A DNA stretch of 64,000 nucleotides from Fusibacter ferrireducens (lineage in GTDB: Bacteria > Bacillota > Clostridia > Peptostreptococcales > Acidaminobacteraceae): positions 62,001 to 126,000 of the forward strand of contig NZ_JADKNH010000008.1 of the NCBI RefSeq assembly GCF_015352425.1, in the 5' to 3' direction. The translations under genes were made by a program, and so were the position numbers. Positions within the stretch are counted from its first letter, which is position 1. Every line of letters begins with the position of its first letter. The notes under the pieces are model-generated. The model was not told the DNA's origin, did no database searches, and saw only the letters and a program-made list of their open reading frames with translations. Of this stretch, positions 55,673 through 64,000 are shown piece after piece.

Positions 55673-56578
55673 CTACTGTACAGAATCCATTTCCCAATAT
55701 TTAATAATTTCATTGCCCTCATGTGTGATGTTCACACGCAAAGACTTCAACGTTTTTAGAGTCTGGTTGATGCCATCCATATTATTGGTTATATAATAAT
55801 ATTTCATTTTCAAAAGATAGGGCTTTTCGCTTTCAGGATACTGCTCATTATAGCGTTTAATCCAGTCAAAAATATTGCTATGCATCATCAATTTGATGTC
55901 CGTTTCAATCTTTTCCCGAAATAGCGTCTCTGTAAAATAACCAAGATCAATCAAATTGCCAATCAATCCAGAATATAAAACGCCATATCGCCTTTCATTG
56001 TTTTCATCCAAAAGGCCACTGTTGTAATACTTGCCAACATTCTCTACATATTTTGCTAAATGCTCAACATTCGTTTTATCCTTTTCATATTCAACTGCCG
56101 ACTTTTGTATGATATTTTGAAGTTCTCTACTGATCTCCATTACAAGTGAAGCTGCATAATGAGATGTTTCCATATCTGGATCAATCATAGCGAGCTTGAG
56201 AAAATTGAGATACTCTGAAGCATCCTCTTTAGCCGTATCCATAATAAGTTTTCTCTTTACAGAACTGCTGTTTAAGATCAAGGCCTCTTCAACCGGCACA
56301 TAATTCACTTCTTTTTCAATCTCCACTAATTTTTCATACCGTATGTCATTTTTAATGTCTTCACTATTGTGATCGAATAAATCATCGAGGTCACCTGTCC
56401 CCTCTTTTTTGGGAAATAAAAAACCGAGATAGGGTATAATCAAACCCAACACAGGTATAAAAGCAATAATCGCCATCTTTTCAAGCGGCATGACCTTATT
56501 TTTTTTTACAGCTCGAAAACCATGCAGGGCGGCTATGATCAGCTGGAAAAGAAAAACGATCAGAATATATCTACTCAT
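55673..56578 (-). CDS. PelE-like membrane/helical-repeat protein
   Basis: A 301-residue protein with two N-terminal hydrophobic segments (about 4-21 and 34-53) and a cytoplasmic helical part resembling TPR-like repeats. The position between pelD and pelA and the two-segment plus helical-repeat plan match PelE, which links PelD to the synthase complex. Its start overlaps the end of the SDR-PelD gene by eight bases. Sequence recognition alone is weak, so the call leans on gene order and topology. Confidence 0.75.
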   Translation of the reverse strand: MSRYILIVFLFQLIIAALHGFRAVKKNKVMPLEKMAIIAFIPVLGLIIPYLGFLFPKKEGTGDLDDLFDHNSEDIKNDIRYEKLVEIEKEVNYVPVEEALILNSSSVKRKLIMDTAKEDASEYLNFLKLAMIDPDMETSHYAASLVMEISRELQNIIQKSAVEYEKDKTNVEHLAKYVENVGKYYNSGLLDENNERRYGVLYSGLIGNLIDLGYFTETLFREKIETDIKLMMHSNIFDWIKRYNEQYPESEKPYLLKMKYYYITNNMDGINQTLKTLKSLRVNITHEGNEIIKYWEMDSVQ

Positions 56579-58781
56579 CTGCGGTCACCTCTTCACATAG
56601 CTCCGCCTTAAGGCCCAGCTTGGCGAGTCTTTCGATGACAAACTCAGCTTCTTTTTCATTTGTATTTCCAAGGACAAGTGAAAAATTAGACTCTTGGTCA
56701 ATCCCCATGAAATCCGTGTCTCTAATGATGCTGCCAACCTTTTCAGCGGCATGTAATTGAGAAATTTCATTTAAAAGGATTCTCAGCAAAACATAGTTGA
56801 GTTGATGCTTCTTTTTGAGGCTTTTCTTACTTTCTATCATTTCATTAAAAATCACGGGTCTGAGAATATTCGTCCCCTGTATATACTTATCGCTTTCGAT
56901 GGCGGCATCATATGCATATGCTTTTGAGAGCGTGCTTGAAACGAGATCTGTGATCACTCTAAAATAATTTTGATAGGACAACGTAAGTCTTTCAAAATCT
57001 GTCTTATAGATGAGGATACTGCCGACAATTTTAGTATGGTCAAATACAGGCATAACCATAATCGGTCTTCCCACAGCAAGTTCTCTAGACACATAGAGAT
57101 CCTTCTTCACGATAACGCTGACAATTTCCGAATAATCCTCTATTTTAATGGATTTCACAATGGTATCGTTCATACCGGATGAACACGCCATCAATCTTGC
57201 ATACTTACTGGTTTCACTGAACCTATAGATGGCAACGCCCTGCGTCTTCATGAGCTTTTCAAGAACCGTTATCGCTTTTGCAAAGACTTCTTCTGGTTTT
57301 AACGTATCCAATTCTTGAATAATAGAAAATATCTTGCCGAAGCTATCTTCTGAATTGACAATTTGACTTTGAAGTTCATCTCTTACAGAGCGCATATCAT
57401 GATACAGATTCGTTATAAAATCTATTTTTTCATTTAAAATATGAATCGTTTCATATTTGTCTGCATTTTCACGAACAAGATTGTCTTTAATATAGCCAAT
57501 GATAAACGCAACAAACACATAAAATGCTAATACAATATAGAAGTCTGTGCTGTACATGAGAACCATTGGATCACGATTGGTTGCAATAAAGACTGCAATC
57601 ATCGAGATAAAACTAAATGCAAATGCAAAAATACCCTGTCTAGAACCATATACAATTGAAAATATAATGATCAAAAGCAAGTTCAAATCCACAGGCAATT
57701 TTGTAAACATCTGCGCATTTTTTATGCTAAAAAGTGTGAGTATAAAAAATGCAATGGCATTTTCAACATATGGCAGCCATTTTCTTTCATTGTGCTTAAA
57801 CAGTATCTTCAAAAGGTTCTCGAACCCTTTTTTTGTCTTCCCAGGTTCAACTGCTTCATTTTCATGTTTCTGAGATGCCACATGAACAAAATAGTTATGC
57901 GTCTTTTCAATACCCTCCTCAAGACTTGTAACAGGAATCCAATCCAAAATACGCGTGATCAGGGCATTATCCAACTGAGATTTTTTTACTTCATTCGGCT
58001 TTGCTTCCAAATGTTGAACAAACTTGAACTCACCATATTTCTCAATAAGTTGAATGAGATGATTGATGGAAGTCGACATACCTGCACTTAAATTCAGCAC
58101 CCCTGAGTACTTTATATTCGCGGCTTTATAAAATGCATCTGCAACATCTTCAACATAGACAAAATCTCTGAGTTGTTCACCATCTCCATAAACGGTAATG
58201 CCTTTACCCTTATTTTGCTTGTCAAAAAAAGCTGAAACAACACCGCTTGTCGCAACTTGTCTAGGTCCATACACATTGGATATTCTAAGCGAAATTGTTT
58301 CAATTTGATTTAAATTTCTCCATTGAGAACAGTAATACTCACCTAGAAGCTTATTCGTGCCCAATACGGACACTGGTTTTTTAGGAGAACTTTCAGTGCA
58401 AGGAAAATCTGTATCATCGCCATAAACTGATGCGGACGATGCAAAGATAAATTTTTTTACTTTGTACTTCGTGGACAAGCTCAACATATTCATTAATCCC
58501 AAAACATTGATCTTTGTATCATGATAACTATATTTTTGAGAATAAGTTTCATCATTTTGAGCCGCCATGTGAATGACGATATCAAAGCTGTTGCTCTCAA
58601 ATACCTCTTCACATTTTGGGTCCTCCACATTTAACTCATAAAATCTATGCTTATGAATAAAATTGGATTTCAGCCCACTTGTCAAATTGTCTATAATAAA
58701 AATACTGTGGCCCTCTCTATGAAATTTATCGGCCACATGCGAGCCAATAAACCCATAACCGCCTGTTATCAGAACCTTCAT
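56571..58781 (-). CDS. SDR-PelD fusion: degenerate epimerase plus c-di-GMP receptor
   Basis: A 736-residue fusion. Residues 1-305 are an extended SDR (NAD loop TGGYGFIGSH, SSASVYGDD), resembling PelX/GalE epimerases. The catalytic Tyr of YxxxK is Leu140 (LGTNK), so redox chemistry is doubtful. Three or four membrane segments (about 325-430), a coiled coil (440-480) and a GAF domain (about 490-620) follow. The C-terminal domain (640-736) is GGDEF-like: QESNF at 696-700 replaces GGDEF, while the inhibitory-site motif RDTD (687-690) is intact. That is the c-di-GMP site of PelD. It should gate Pel synthesis by c-di-GMP. The fusion has no Gram-negative counterpart that I know. Confidence 0.88.
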   Translation of the reverse strand: MKVLITGGYGFIGSHVADKFHREGHSIFIIDNLTSGLKSNFIHKHRFYELNVEDPKCEEVFESNSFDIVIHMAAQNDETYSQKYSYHDTKINVLGLMNMLSLSTKYKVKKFIFASSASVYGDDTDFPCTESSPKKPVSVLGTNKLLGEYYCSQWRNLNQIETISLRISNVYGPRQVATSGVVSAFFDKQNKGKGITVYGDGEQLRDFVYVEDVADAFYKAANIKYSGVLNLSAGMSTSINHLIQLIEKYGEFKFVQHLEAKPNEVKKSQLDNALITRILDWIPVTSLEEGIEKTHNYFVHVASQKHENEAVEPGKTKKGFENLLKILFKHNERKWLPYVENAIAFFILTLFSIKNAQMFTKLPVDLNLLLIIIFSIVYGSRQGIFAFAFSFISMIAVFIATNRDPMVLMYSTDFYIVLAFYVFVAFIIGYIKDNLVRENADKYETIHILNEKIDFITNLYHDMRSVRDELQSQIVNSEDSFGKIFSIIQELDTLKPEEVFAKAITVLEKLMKTQGVAIYRFSETSKYARLMACSSGMNDTIVKSIKIEDYSEIVSVIVKKDLYVSRELAVGRPIMVMPVFDHTKIVGSILIYKTDFERLTLSYQNYFRVITDLVSSTLSKAYAYDAAIESDKYIQGTNILRPVIFNEMIESKKSLKKKHQLNYVLLRILLNEISQLHAAEKVGSIIRDTDFMGIDQESNFSLVLGNTNEKEAEFVIERLAKLGLKAELCEEVTADE

Positions 58782-58808
58782 ATTAACTCTCCCATAATCA
58801 TAAATGCT

Positions 58809-59795
58809 TTAGAGCATTCCAAATCGCCAAGCATCTTTAACCATCTCTTTAATGCCAAGTTCGGCCTTCCATCCCAATTCACTTTCAGCCTTAGTGGGAT
58901 CTGCATAGCAAGTGCCAATATCACCTTGTCGCCTGCCAACAAATTCATAAGGCACATCCACTTTATTGACTTCTATAAACGTTTTTACAAGTTCAAGCAC
59001 AGACGTGCCCTGTCCTGTCCCAAGATTGTAAATATGAACCCCAGTGTTGAATTGCACCATGGCCTGAACATGACCTTTTGCAAGATCCACCACATGGATA
59101 TAATCTCTCACACCTGTCCCATCGACTGTATCATAATCATTGCCATATATATTGAGCACTGGCAATTGACCCTTTGCAACTTTTATGATATACGGCATTA
59201 AATTATTGGGCATTCCATTCGGCGACTCTCCAATCAAACCGCTCTCATGGGCACCCACAGGATTAAAATATCTCAGCAAAATAATGGAAAAACGCTTATC
59301 GGCTTTTGCCAAATCTACTAAAATACGTTCATTCATTGCCTTTGTTTCACCATAAGGATTCGTTGTACGTTTCAAAAGCATATCCTCTTTCAAAGGAGAT
59401 TGCTGATTGCCATAGACAGTTGCCGATGAACTGAATATTATATTAAAGACACCATATTTTTCACACAATCTGCAAAGACTCAATGTGGATACTATATTAT
59501 TGAAATAGTAGTCCAATGGCTTTGACACGGACTCTCCTACTGCTTTAAGGCCTGCAAAGTGAATCACACCATCCAGTTGATGCGCGCTGAATACCATTTC
59601 AAGCTGTGTTTCTTGAGTGACATCTATTGGATAGAAAATAGGCGTAATCCCTGTGATCATTCCAATTTTATCTAAAACATTTCGCTTTGAATTGATGAGG
59701 TTATCCACGATAATCACCGTGTGACGCGCTTTAATCAGTTCGACCACCGTGTGACTTCCAATAAACCCCAACCCACCTGTCACGAGTATTGTCAT
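58809..59795 (-). CDS. galE: UDP-glucose/UDP-GlcNAc 4-epimerase GalE
   Basis: A 328-residue extended SDR with intact catalytic motifs: NAD loop TGGLGFIGSH, SSSATVYG, and YxxxK as YGETK. It interconverts UDP-glucose and UDP-galactose and, in many relatives, UDP-GlcNAc and UDP-GalNAc, the Pel precursor. It heads the operon and lies 27 bp before the SDR-PelD fusion, so it likely supplies UDP-GalNAc in place of the inactive-looking SDR domain. Confidence 0.93.
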   Translation of the reverse strand: MTILVTGGLGFIGSHTVVELIKARHTVIIVDNLINSKRNVLDKIGMITGITPIFYPIDVTQETQLEMVFSAHQLDGVIHFAGLKAVGESVSKPLDYYFNNIVSTLSLCRLCEKYGVFNIIFSSSATVYGNQQSPLKEDMLLKRTTNPYGETKAMNERILVDLAKADKRFSIILLRYFNPVGAHESGLIGESPNGMPNNLMPYIIKVAKGQLPVLNIYGNDYDTVDGTGVRDYIHVVDLAKGHVQAMVQFNTGVHIYNLGTGQGTSVLELVKTFIEVNKVDVPYEFVGRRQGDIGTCYADPTKAESELGWKAELGIKEMVKDAWRFGML

Positions 59796-59906
59796 ATTTT
59801 GATCGTTCTCCTTTAGGACTTTGTACCTATTATTTTAGCACAGTTTTCCTAAAAATACAAAATAGAAACATTGGATCTCTATATTGATGTTTTTTCACAT
59901 GACCGT

Positions 59907-59970
59907 TAAAAAAAATCAAACTCATCTGATCTTATATCCTTTTATTTAGGATACAAGATCAGATGAGTTT
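59907..59970 (-). terminator. Terminator of the DivIVA-like gene
   Basis: A stem of about 22 bp (59918-59940 with 59948-59970, one mismatch) is followed leftward by about eight Ts. Confidence 0.88.
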
Positions 59971-60049
59971 ATAATTTGATACAACACTAGCCAAGCCGCA
60001 AGCACCTGTATGAAATGCCTTTATTTAAAGACAATCGTTCTCCTATGGC

Positions 60050-61033
60050 CTAACCTTTCTTAAACAATTGAATTTGTGATACGCCATTCACATCCTTATG
60101 AGATTCCTTGAATGACTGACGCTTACTTACTTCTTCCTCAACCTTTTGAGACGAAATTTGAGGCGCCTCTGTTTCTACAATTTCATTGAGTTCACCTTCA
60201 AATAAAGTGAGCACTTCAACTGCTTTGCAACGAATGGACTCAATTTCACTTTTATATTTTTTTAATTTCTCATTTTCCTTGTTGTATCGAACTGCAAAAT
60301 CCTGTTCCATGGTATCCGCTTTTTCTTGTGCCCTGAGAATGGCATGAGCAATCACAAGCTTTTCACGCTCTAAAATTTCTTCCTTATTTTTCAAAGCTTC
60401 CATTTTTTCTTGATAAGCACGAATTGTAGTATCCATTTCTTCTCTATCCATTTGGAGTGCTCTCAACTGAATTTCCAGTTCACCTTTAGCCTTATCGGAT
60501 TCATCTCTTGCCTCTAAAACGGCTTCATACTCATTATATAAGTACTCATATTTTTCCTTATAGTCAAATTCGTCGGTTTCAGAAGCGTTTACGCGTTCCT
60601 GTAACTCAATGTATTCCATGTGAATACGATCTTTTTCTTCTGTCATCAATAGCAACGATTTTTGAGTTTGTTCTAGCTCAAATTCCAAGTTTCTGTCACT
60701 TGTATCGTCCGATTTTTCGTTTTTTGAAATCTGGCTAAGACTCTCATTGAGTTCATCTACCTTAAGAGATAAAATATCGATTTTAACATTTTTCTCCTGC
60801 AACTCTGAAGTGGCCACTTCTAGTTTCTCTTTAAGCTCTAAATGTTGATCTTCAATTTCTTTAAGTCGAGAAACCTGCAACTCGCTATCGTTTAAACGGG
60901 TCTGTAAACTTTTGATCATATCCTCTTTAATCTTAATTGCCCTTCGAGTATCTACCATTAAGTTTTCAACATAATTTCTTACATCCTCTTTGTTATATCC
61001 GATTAGCGCCGTTTTAAAATTTTCATTATTCAT
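60050..61033 (-). CDS. DivIVA-domain coiled-coil protein
   Basis: A 327-residue protein. The N-terminal DivIVA signature FKTALIGYNKEDVRNYVENL is followed by a coiled coil spanning most of residues 40-270. DivIVA-type proteins bind curved or septal membrane and organise division and growth sites. This one is longer than B. subtilis DivIVA and could be a GpsB/DivIVA-like scaffold with another client. It is monocistronic. Confidence 0.85.
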   Translation of the reverse strand: MNNENFKTALIGYNKEDVRNYVENLMVDTRRAIKIKEDMIKSLQTRLNDSELQVSRLKEIEDQHLELKEKLEVATSELQEKNVKIDILSLKVDELNESLSQISKNEKSDDTSDRNLEFELEQTQKSLLLMTEEKDRIHMEYIELQERVNASETDEFDYKEKYEYLYNEYEAVLEARDESDKAKGELEIQLRALQMDREEMDTTIRAYQEKMEALKNKEEILEREKLVIAHAILRAQEKADTMEQDFAVRYNKENEKLKKYKSEIESIRCKAVEVLTLFEGELNEIVETEAPQISSQKVEEEVSKRQSFKESHKDVNGVSQIQLFKKG

Positions 61034-61150
61034 AAAAAAGTCTCCTTACTTTAATGAATGATTTCTCTTCATATCCAGATCCATTTTACGCCAACATATT
61101 ACGATTTATTATAAACATTCTAGCACACTTAAGCTCTATTAATCCAGCTC

Positions 61151-61196
61151 AAAAAAAAAGAATTACACCTCAGATGTCTTAATCACATCTGAGGTG
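61151..61196 (-). terminator. Terminator after the TSCPD gene
   Basis: A perfect 12-bp stem (CACCTCAGATGT/ACATCTGAGGTG) is followed leftward, after five bases, by nine Ts. Confidence 0.88.
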
Positions 61197-61231
61197 CTTA
61201 TGGGGGGATCTATTGAAAAAAAGAAATTACA

Positions 61232-61480
61232 TTATCTATTCAGTGCAAATTCTAAAGCTTTTGCCAATTGATCCGGACACGAAGTGCCTCTTGTCTTACA
61301 CTGTATCCCTTTAAATTTATCAATGATTTCCTGCGCCGAAAATCCATCTACTAGAAGGCATATGGCTTTCAAGTTGCCTTGACAACCATTGCTGAATTCA
61401 ACATTTTTTACTGTATCATTTTCCAATTCAAATTCTATTTTTTTTGAACAAACGCCACTGGGAATATAACTTACTGTCAT
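61232..61480 (-). CDS. TSCPD-domain protein of unknown function
   Basis: An 82-residue protein of the TSCPD family (also TIGR03905), with GVCSKKIEF, GCQGNLKAI and the namesake TSCPDQLAKAL. The conserved Cys residues resemble the zinc-binding tail of class II ribonucleotide reductases. Stand-alone copies are common in Clostridia; their function is unknown. It starts one base after the amidohydrolase stop with GGAGG in the coding end of that gene, so the two are translated together. Confidence 0.85.
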   Translation of the reverse strand: MTVSYIPSGVCSKKIEFELENDTVKNVEFSNGCQGNLKAICLLVDGFSAQEIIDKFKGIQCKTRGTSCPDQLAKALEFALNR

Positions 61481-61481
61481 T

Positions 61482-62645
61482 TTATGACCTCCGTGTATAA
61501 ACTATCTTGCCATCAATCAAAACGTATTGTGCCTTTGTCATAATATCAAATACAGGGCCATCAAAAATAACGATATCGGCATCTTTGCCAACTTCTATAC
61601 TGCCCACTCTATCCGATACCCCTATGATTTCAGCAGGTACAATTGTAATTGCCTTGAGAGCATCTTCTTCAGTCATACCGCCTCTAACAGCAAACGCAGC
61701 ACAATTGATCAAATTATAGAGCGGAATCACTGGATGATCTGTGACGATGGCTACTTTAAGACCTGCATTGGCAAGTACTCCAGGCGTTTTAAATGTTTTT
61801 TCCTTTAATTCAAACTTACCGCGTCCACCAAAACTTGGTCCAACAATCATGGGCACATTTTCCTCAGCCAATTCATCCACAACTAAATGGCCTTCTGTCA
61901 CATGATCCAAAGTGATTTTCAAATTAAATTCCCTTGCGATTCTAAGTGCGGTGAACATATCATCCGCTCTATGCGCATGCGCTTTCAAAGGTATTTCACC
62001 TTTTAGGAGCGGTATAAGTGCTTCCATACCCAAATCCGTATCAAAATGTTTATTGCCCTCTTGCATTGCCGCTTCTTTTTGGGCCTGATAGTTTGTCCCT
62101 TTGATTAGAGTTTCTCTCAACAATGAGGCAATCCCCATGCGTGTTACTGGCATTCGACCTTTTTCGCCATGTCCTTTTTTAGGGTTTTCTCCAAAAGAAA
62201 CTTTTATTGCCGCTGGATTTTTGAGAATCATCCGGTCGATTCTTTTCCCGAATGTCTTAATTACTGCAAACTGTCCTCCCACGACATTCACACTTCCGGG
62301 TCCCGTCATAACCGTCGTAACACCTGCTTCGTATGCCTCTCTAAAGGATATGTCTAAAGGATTTATCCCGTCAATTGCACGCAGTTGCGGTGTTATTGCC
62401 TGAGTGGATTCATTGCCATCTGCACCTTCAAAACCTATGCCGTTTTCCCACAGCCCCAGATGACAATGCGCATCGACAAGACCAGGCATAACGATCATGC
62501 CGGACGCATCGATCACCTCATCTTCTGGGTTGGGTTCAATCCAATCTTTGATAGATACTATCTTGCCTTGATCGATGGCAACACAGGCGCAATCATAAGA
62601 TTGCCCTGCCATCGTCAATATTTTTCCATTCTTTATAATTATCAT
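61482..62645 (-). CDS. Metal-dependent amidohydrolase
   Basis: A 387-residue TIM-barrel amidohydrolase. Ligands visible are DAHCHLG (HxH, about residue 59), KVSFGENP (the Lys may be carboxylated), HAHRADD, DHVTEGH and TDHPVIP. The pattern resembles imidazolonepropionase- and dihydroorotase-like subgroups, and the substrate, a cyclic amide or an amide of an amino acid, is unknown. It is downstream of an oligopeptide-binding protein gene, which may supply its substrate. Confidence 0.85.
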   Translation of the reverse strand: MIIIKNGKILTMAGQSYDCACVAIDQGKIVSIKDWIEPNPEDEVIDASGMIVMPGLVDAHCHLGLWENGIGFEGADGNESTQAITPQLRAIDGINPLDISFREAYEAGVTTVMTGPGSVNVVGGQFAVIKTFGKRIDRMILKNPAAIKVSFGENPKKGHGEKGRMPVTRMGIASLLRETLIKGTNYQAQKEAAMQEGNKHFDTDLGMEALIPLLKGEIPLKAHAHRADDMFTALRIAREFNLKITLDHVTEGHLVVDELAEENVPMIVGPSFGGRGKFELKEKTFKTPGVLANAGLKVAIVTDHPVIPLYNLINCAAFAVRGGMTEEDALKAITIVPAEIIGVSDRVGSIEVGKDADIVIFDGPVFDIMTKAQYVLIDGKIVYTRRS

Positions 62646-62717
62646 TCTGTTTACGCCTCAACTCTTATCTGTCTATGTCGCTTAAAACTGTTCTCATACT
62701 TTTTAACCCTTTGGCGA

Positions 62718-64000
62718 CTACTGTTCTAAATACCAGTTTTCAATACCATAATAATTATTGCCTGGGAAACAGTTCACACCTACTAAGTTGCCATTAATCG
62801 CTCTGCCTTCATACCAGAAAAACAGATAAACCATAGGTTGTTCTTCGTTGATTATTTTAACCGCTTCTTGATAGATCGGTTTACGATCTTCTACTTCCAT
62901 GAGTTTTTGTCCTTCTTCAAGCAATCTATCCACTTCAGCATTCTTGTATTGACGCATGTTAAGGCCGTTTGGTGGAATTTGACTTGAATGATAGAATCTA
63001 AAGATATCTGGATCACCAGTACTTGAACCCTCTGCCATTAGGTAGAGTTCATAGTCCCCTTGCTTAACCATTGCGTAAAGTGTACTGAACTCCATAATTT
63101 GAAGTTCAATATTGATACCTATGTCTTTCAAGTTTTGTTGAATAACCACTGCAGCTTGCTCTCTGGCCTTATTCCCCGTAGGATATTTTAATACCCATTT
63201 CACGGGTTCACCGTTATAGCTCATTATATTGGAAGCTTTATCGTATTTAAACCCTGATTCTTCTAAAAGTGAAATCGCTTTATTCGTGTCGAGTTCATAG
63301 AGGTTGATATCACTTGGACATGCCCAAAAGTCTTTTCTATAAGGTCCACCTGCAACCATACCGTATCCGTTTAAAATCCCATCTACAATACTTTGTTGAT
63401 CTATAGCATATGCCAGAGCTTGTCGGACTCTTTTATCCTTAAAGATATCCATTGAGTTGTTGATCCCCATGAATTGGTTGCTGTTCATAGGAACCATCTG
63501 AACGCTCACACCAGTTTCTTCATAAAGCGCTAAGTCGTCCGGATTCAATTGAGAAATCATCATCATGTCAATCTCTCCGTTGAGCATTTGTGCTTGTGCA
63601 GTTTCCTGATTAGTCGCTTGAATGATAATGCTGTCTAGATTTGGTCTATGATTCCAATAGTCATCATTAGCAGTTAATTCAACATATTGATCTGGTACAA
63701 ATGTCTTCATTTTAAATGGACCCGTTCCCACAGGATTTCTCAATACATCTGTTGCTTCAAGTGCTGTCTTCACATCAACATTTTCCCAAATATGTTTTGC
63801 AAGCAAGCTTGTCGTCCCAAATTTGAGAAGTGATGCGCCAAAAACGTCAGTTGTTGTCAAACTGATGGTATACTTGTCAATGACATTTATCCCTGAAATA
63901 TGATCTACTTCTCCGTTTTTATAAGCTTCTGCACCTTCAAGCCAAGCCACATGCGATCCAGAAGTCCCTGGATAATCTGGATGTCCTAAAAATTCAAGTG
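62718..64000 (-). CDS. Oligopeptide/nickel ABC binding protein (5' end beyond window)
   Basis: The frame is open to the window's right edge, so the N-terminus with any signal peptide is missing. The visible 426 residues are the family-5 solute-binding fold: RNPVGTGPFK, DQYVELTANDDYWNHRP, VRQALAYAIDQQ and WALKY-like WVLKYPTGN. Such proteins deliver peptides, and some relatives deliver nickel or other small molecules, to a membrane permease. The permease genes are not in the window. The gene is followed after 72 bp by the amidohydrolase. Confidence 0.9.
   Translation of the reverse strand, partial: LEFLGHPDYPGTSGSHVAWLEGAEAYKNGEVDHISGINVIDKYTISLTTTDVFGASLLKFGTTSLLAKHIWENVDVKTALEATDVLRNPVGTGPFKMKTFVPDQYVELTANDDYWNHRPNLDSIIIQATNQETAQAQMLNGEIDMMMISQLNPDDLALYEETGVSVQMVPMNSNQFMGINNSMDIFKDKRVRQALAYAIDQQSIVDGILNGYGMVAGGPYRKDFWACPSDINLYELDTNKAISLLEESGFKYDKASNIMSYNGEPVKWVLKYPTGNKAREQAAVVIQQNLKDIGINIELQIMEFSTLYAMVKQGDYELYLMAEGSSTGDPDIFRFYHSSQIPPNGLNMRQYKNAEVDRLLEEGQKLMEVEDRKPIYQEAVKIINEEQPMVYLFFWYEGRAINGNLVGVNCFPGNNYYGIENWYLEQ

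Overview
The window reads as chromosome from a low-GC, Gram-positive-lineage anaerobe, most likely of the class Clostridia. The evidence is AGGAGG ribosome-binding sites, TTGACA/TATAAT-type promoters, a T-box riboswitch in front of serS, DivIVA, PadR and RpiR regulators, sigma-54 control of catabolic genes, and Ni-metallochaperone genes. A Fusibacter/Acidaminobacter-like host is a guess only. I see no rRNA, tRNA, CRISPR array, phage or full insertion sequence.

Bases 1-11500 are carbohydrate genes. A MalEFG-type ABC importer (1437-4590) is flanked by a GH65 disaccharide phosphorylase (cut by the left edge) and an amylosucrase-family GH13 enzyme. The importer and the GH13 gene have matching promoters, each with the same 12-bp palindromic operator inside the -35/-10 spacer. 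Next comes an rpiR - PTS IIBCA - GH1 phospho-beta-glucosidase operon.

Bases 11500-28700 are mixed: a PadR-controlled split permease, a DMT transporter with a histidine-rich tail, hypB - FAD/Fe-S oxidoreductase - hypA, an orphan histidine kinase, a XRE-cupin regulator divergent from azlCD, an iron-sulfur flavoprotein, a chemoreceptor, and serS with its T-box.

Bases 28700-45330 form a catabolic region built around amide and N-carbamoyl hydrolysis. It has three M20 hydrolases, a paralogous pair of membrane transporters, a PucR-type regulator and a sigma-54 activator. The activator stands in front of three copies of a palindromic site and a textbook -24/-12 promoter. That promoter should drive transporter - ATC-hydrolase-like protein - large cysteine-desulfurase-like PLP enzyme. 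An amino-acid ABC importer and a fourth M20 hydrolase follow. Together these suggest import and breakdown of a cyclic or carbamoylated sulfur amino-acid compound, to my knowledge not a described pathway in this form.

Bases 45887-59795 hold a secreted beta-helix protein and a Gram-positive Pel-type exopolysaccharide operon: galE, SDR-PelD fusion, PelE-like, PelA-like deacetylase, PelF, PelG, then CotH, VTC and DUF4956 proteins. The PelD part keeps a c-di-GMP I-site (RDTD) beside a ruined GGDEF motif. The fused SDR part has lost its catalytic tyrosine. The right end has a DivIVA protein, a TSCPD protein, an amidohydrolase and a truncated oligopeptide-binding protein.

Several non-coding structures stand out: a 106-bp dispersed repeat found twice, each copy abutting a terminator T-tract; a 119-bp nested palindrome; and a three-hairpin element next to 37-bp direct repeats.
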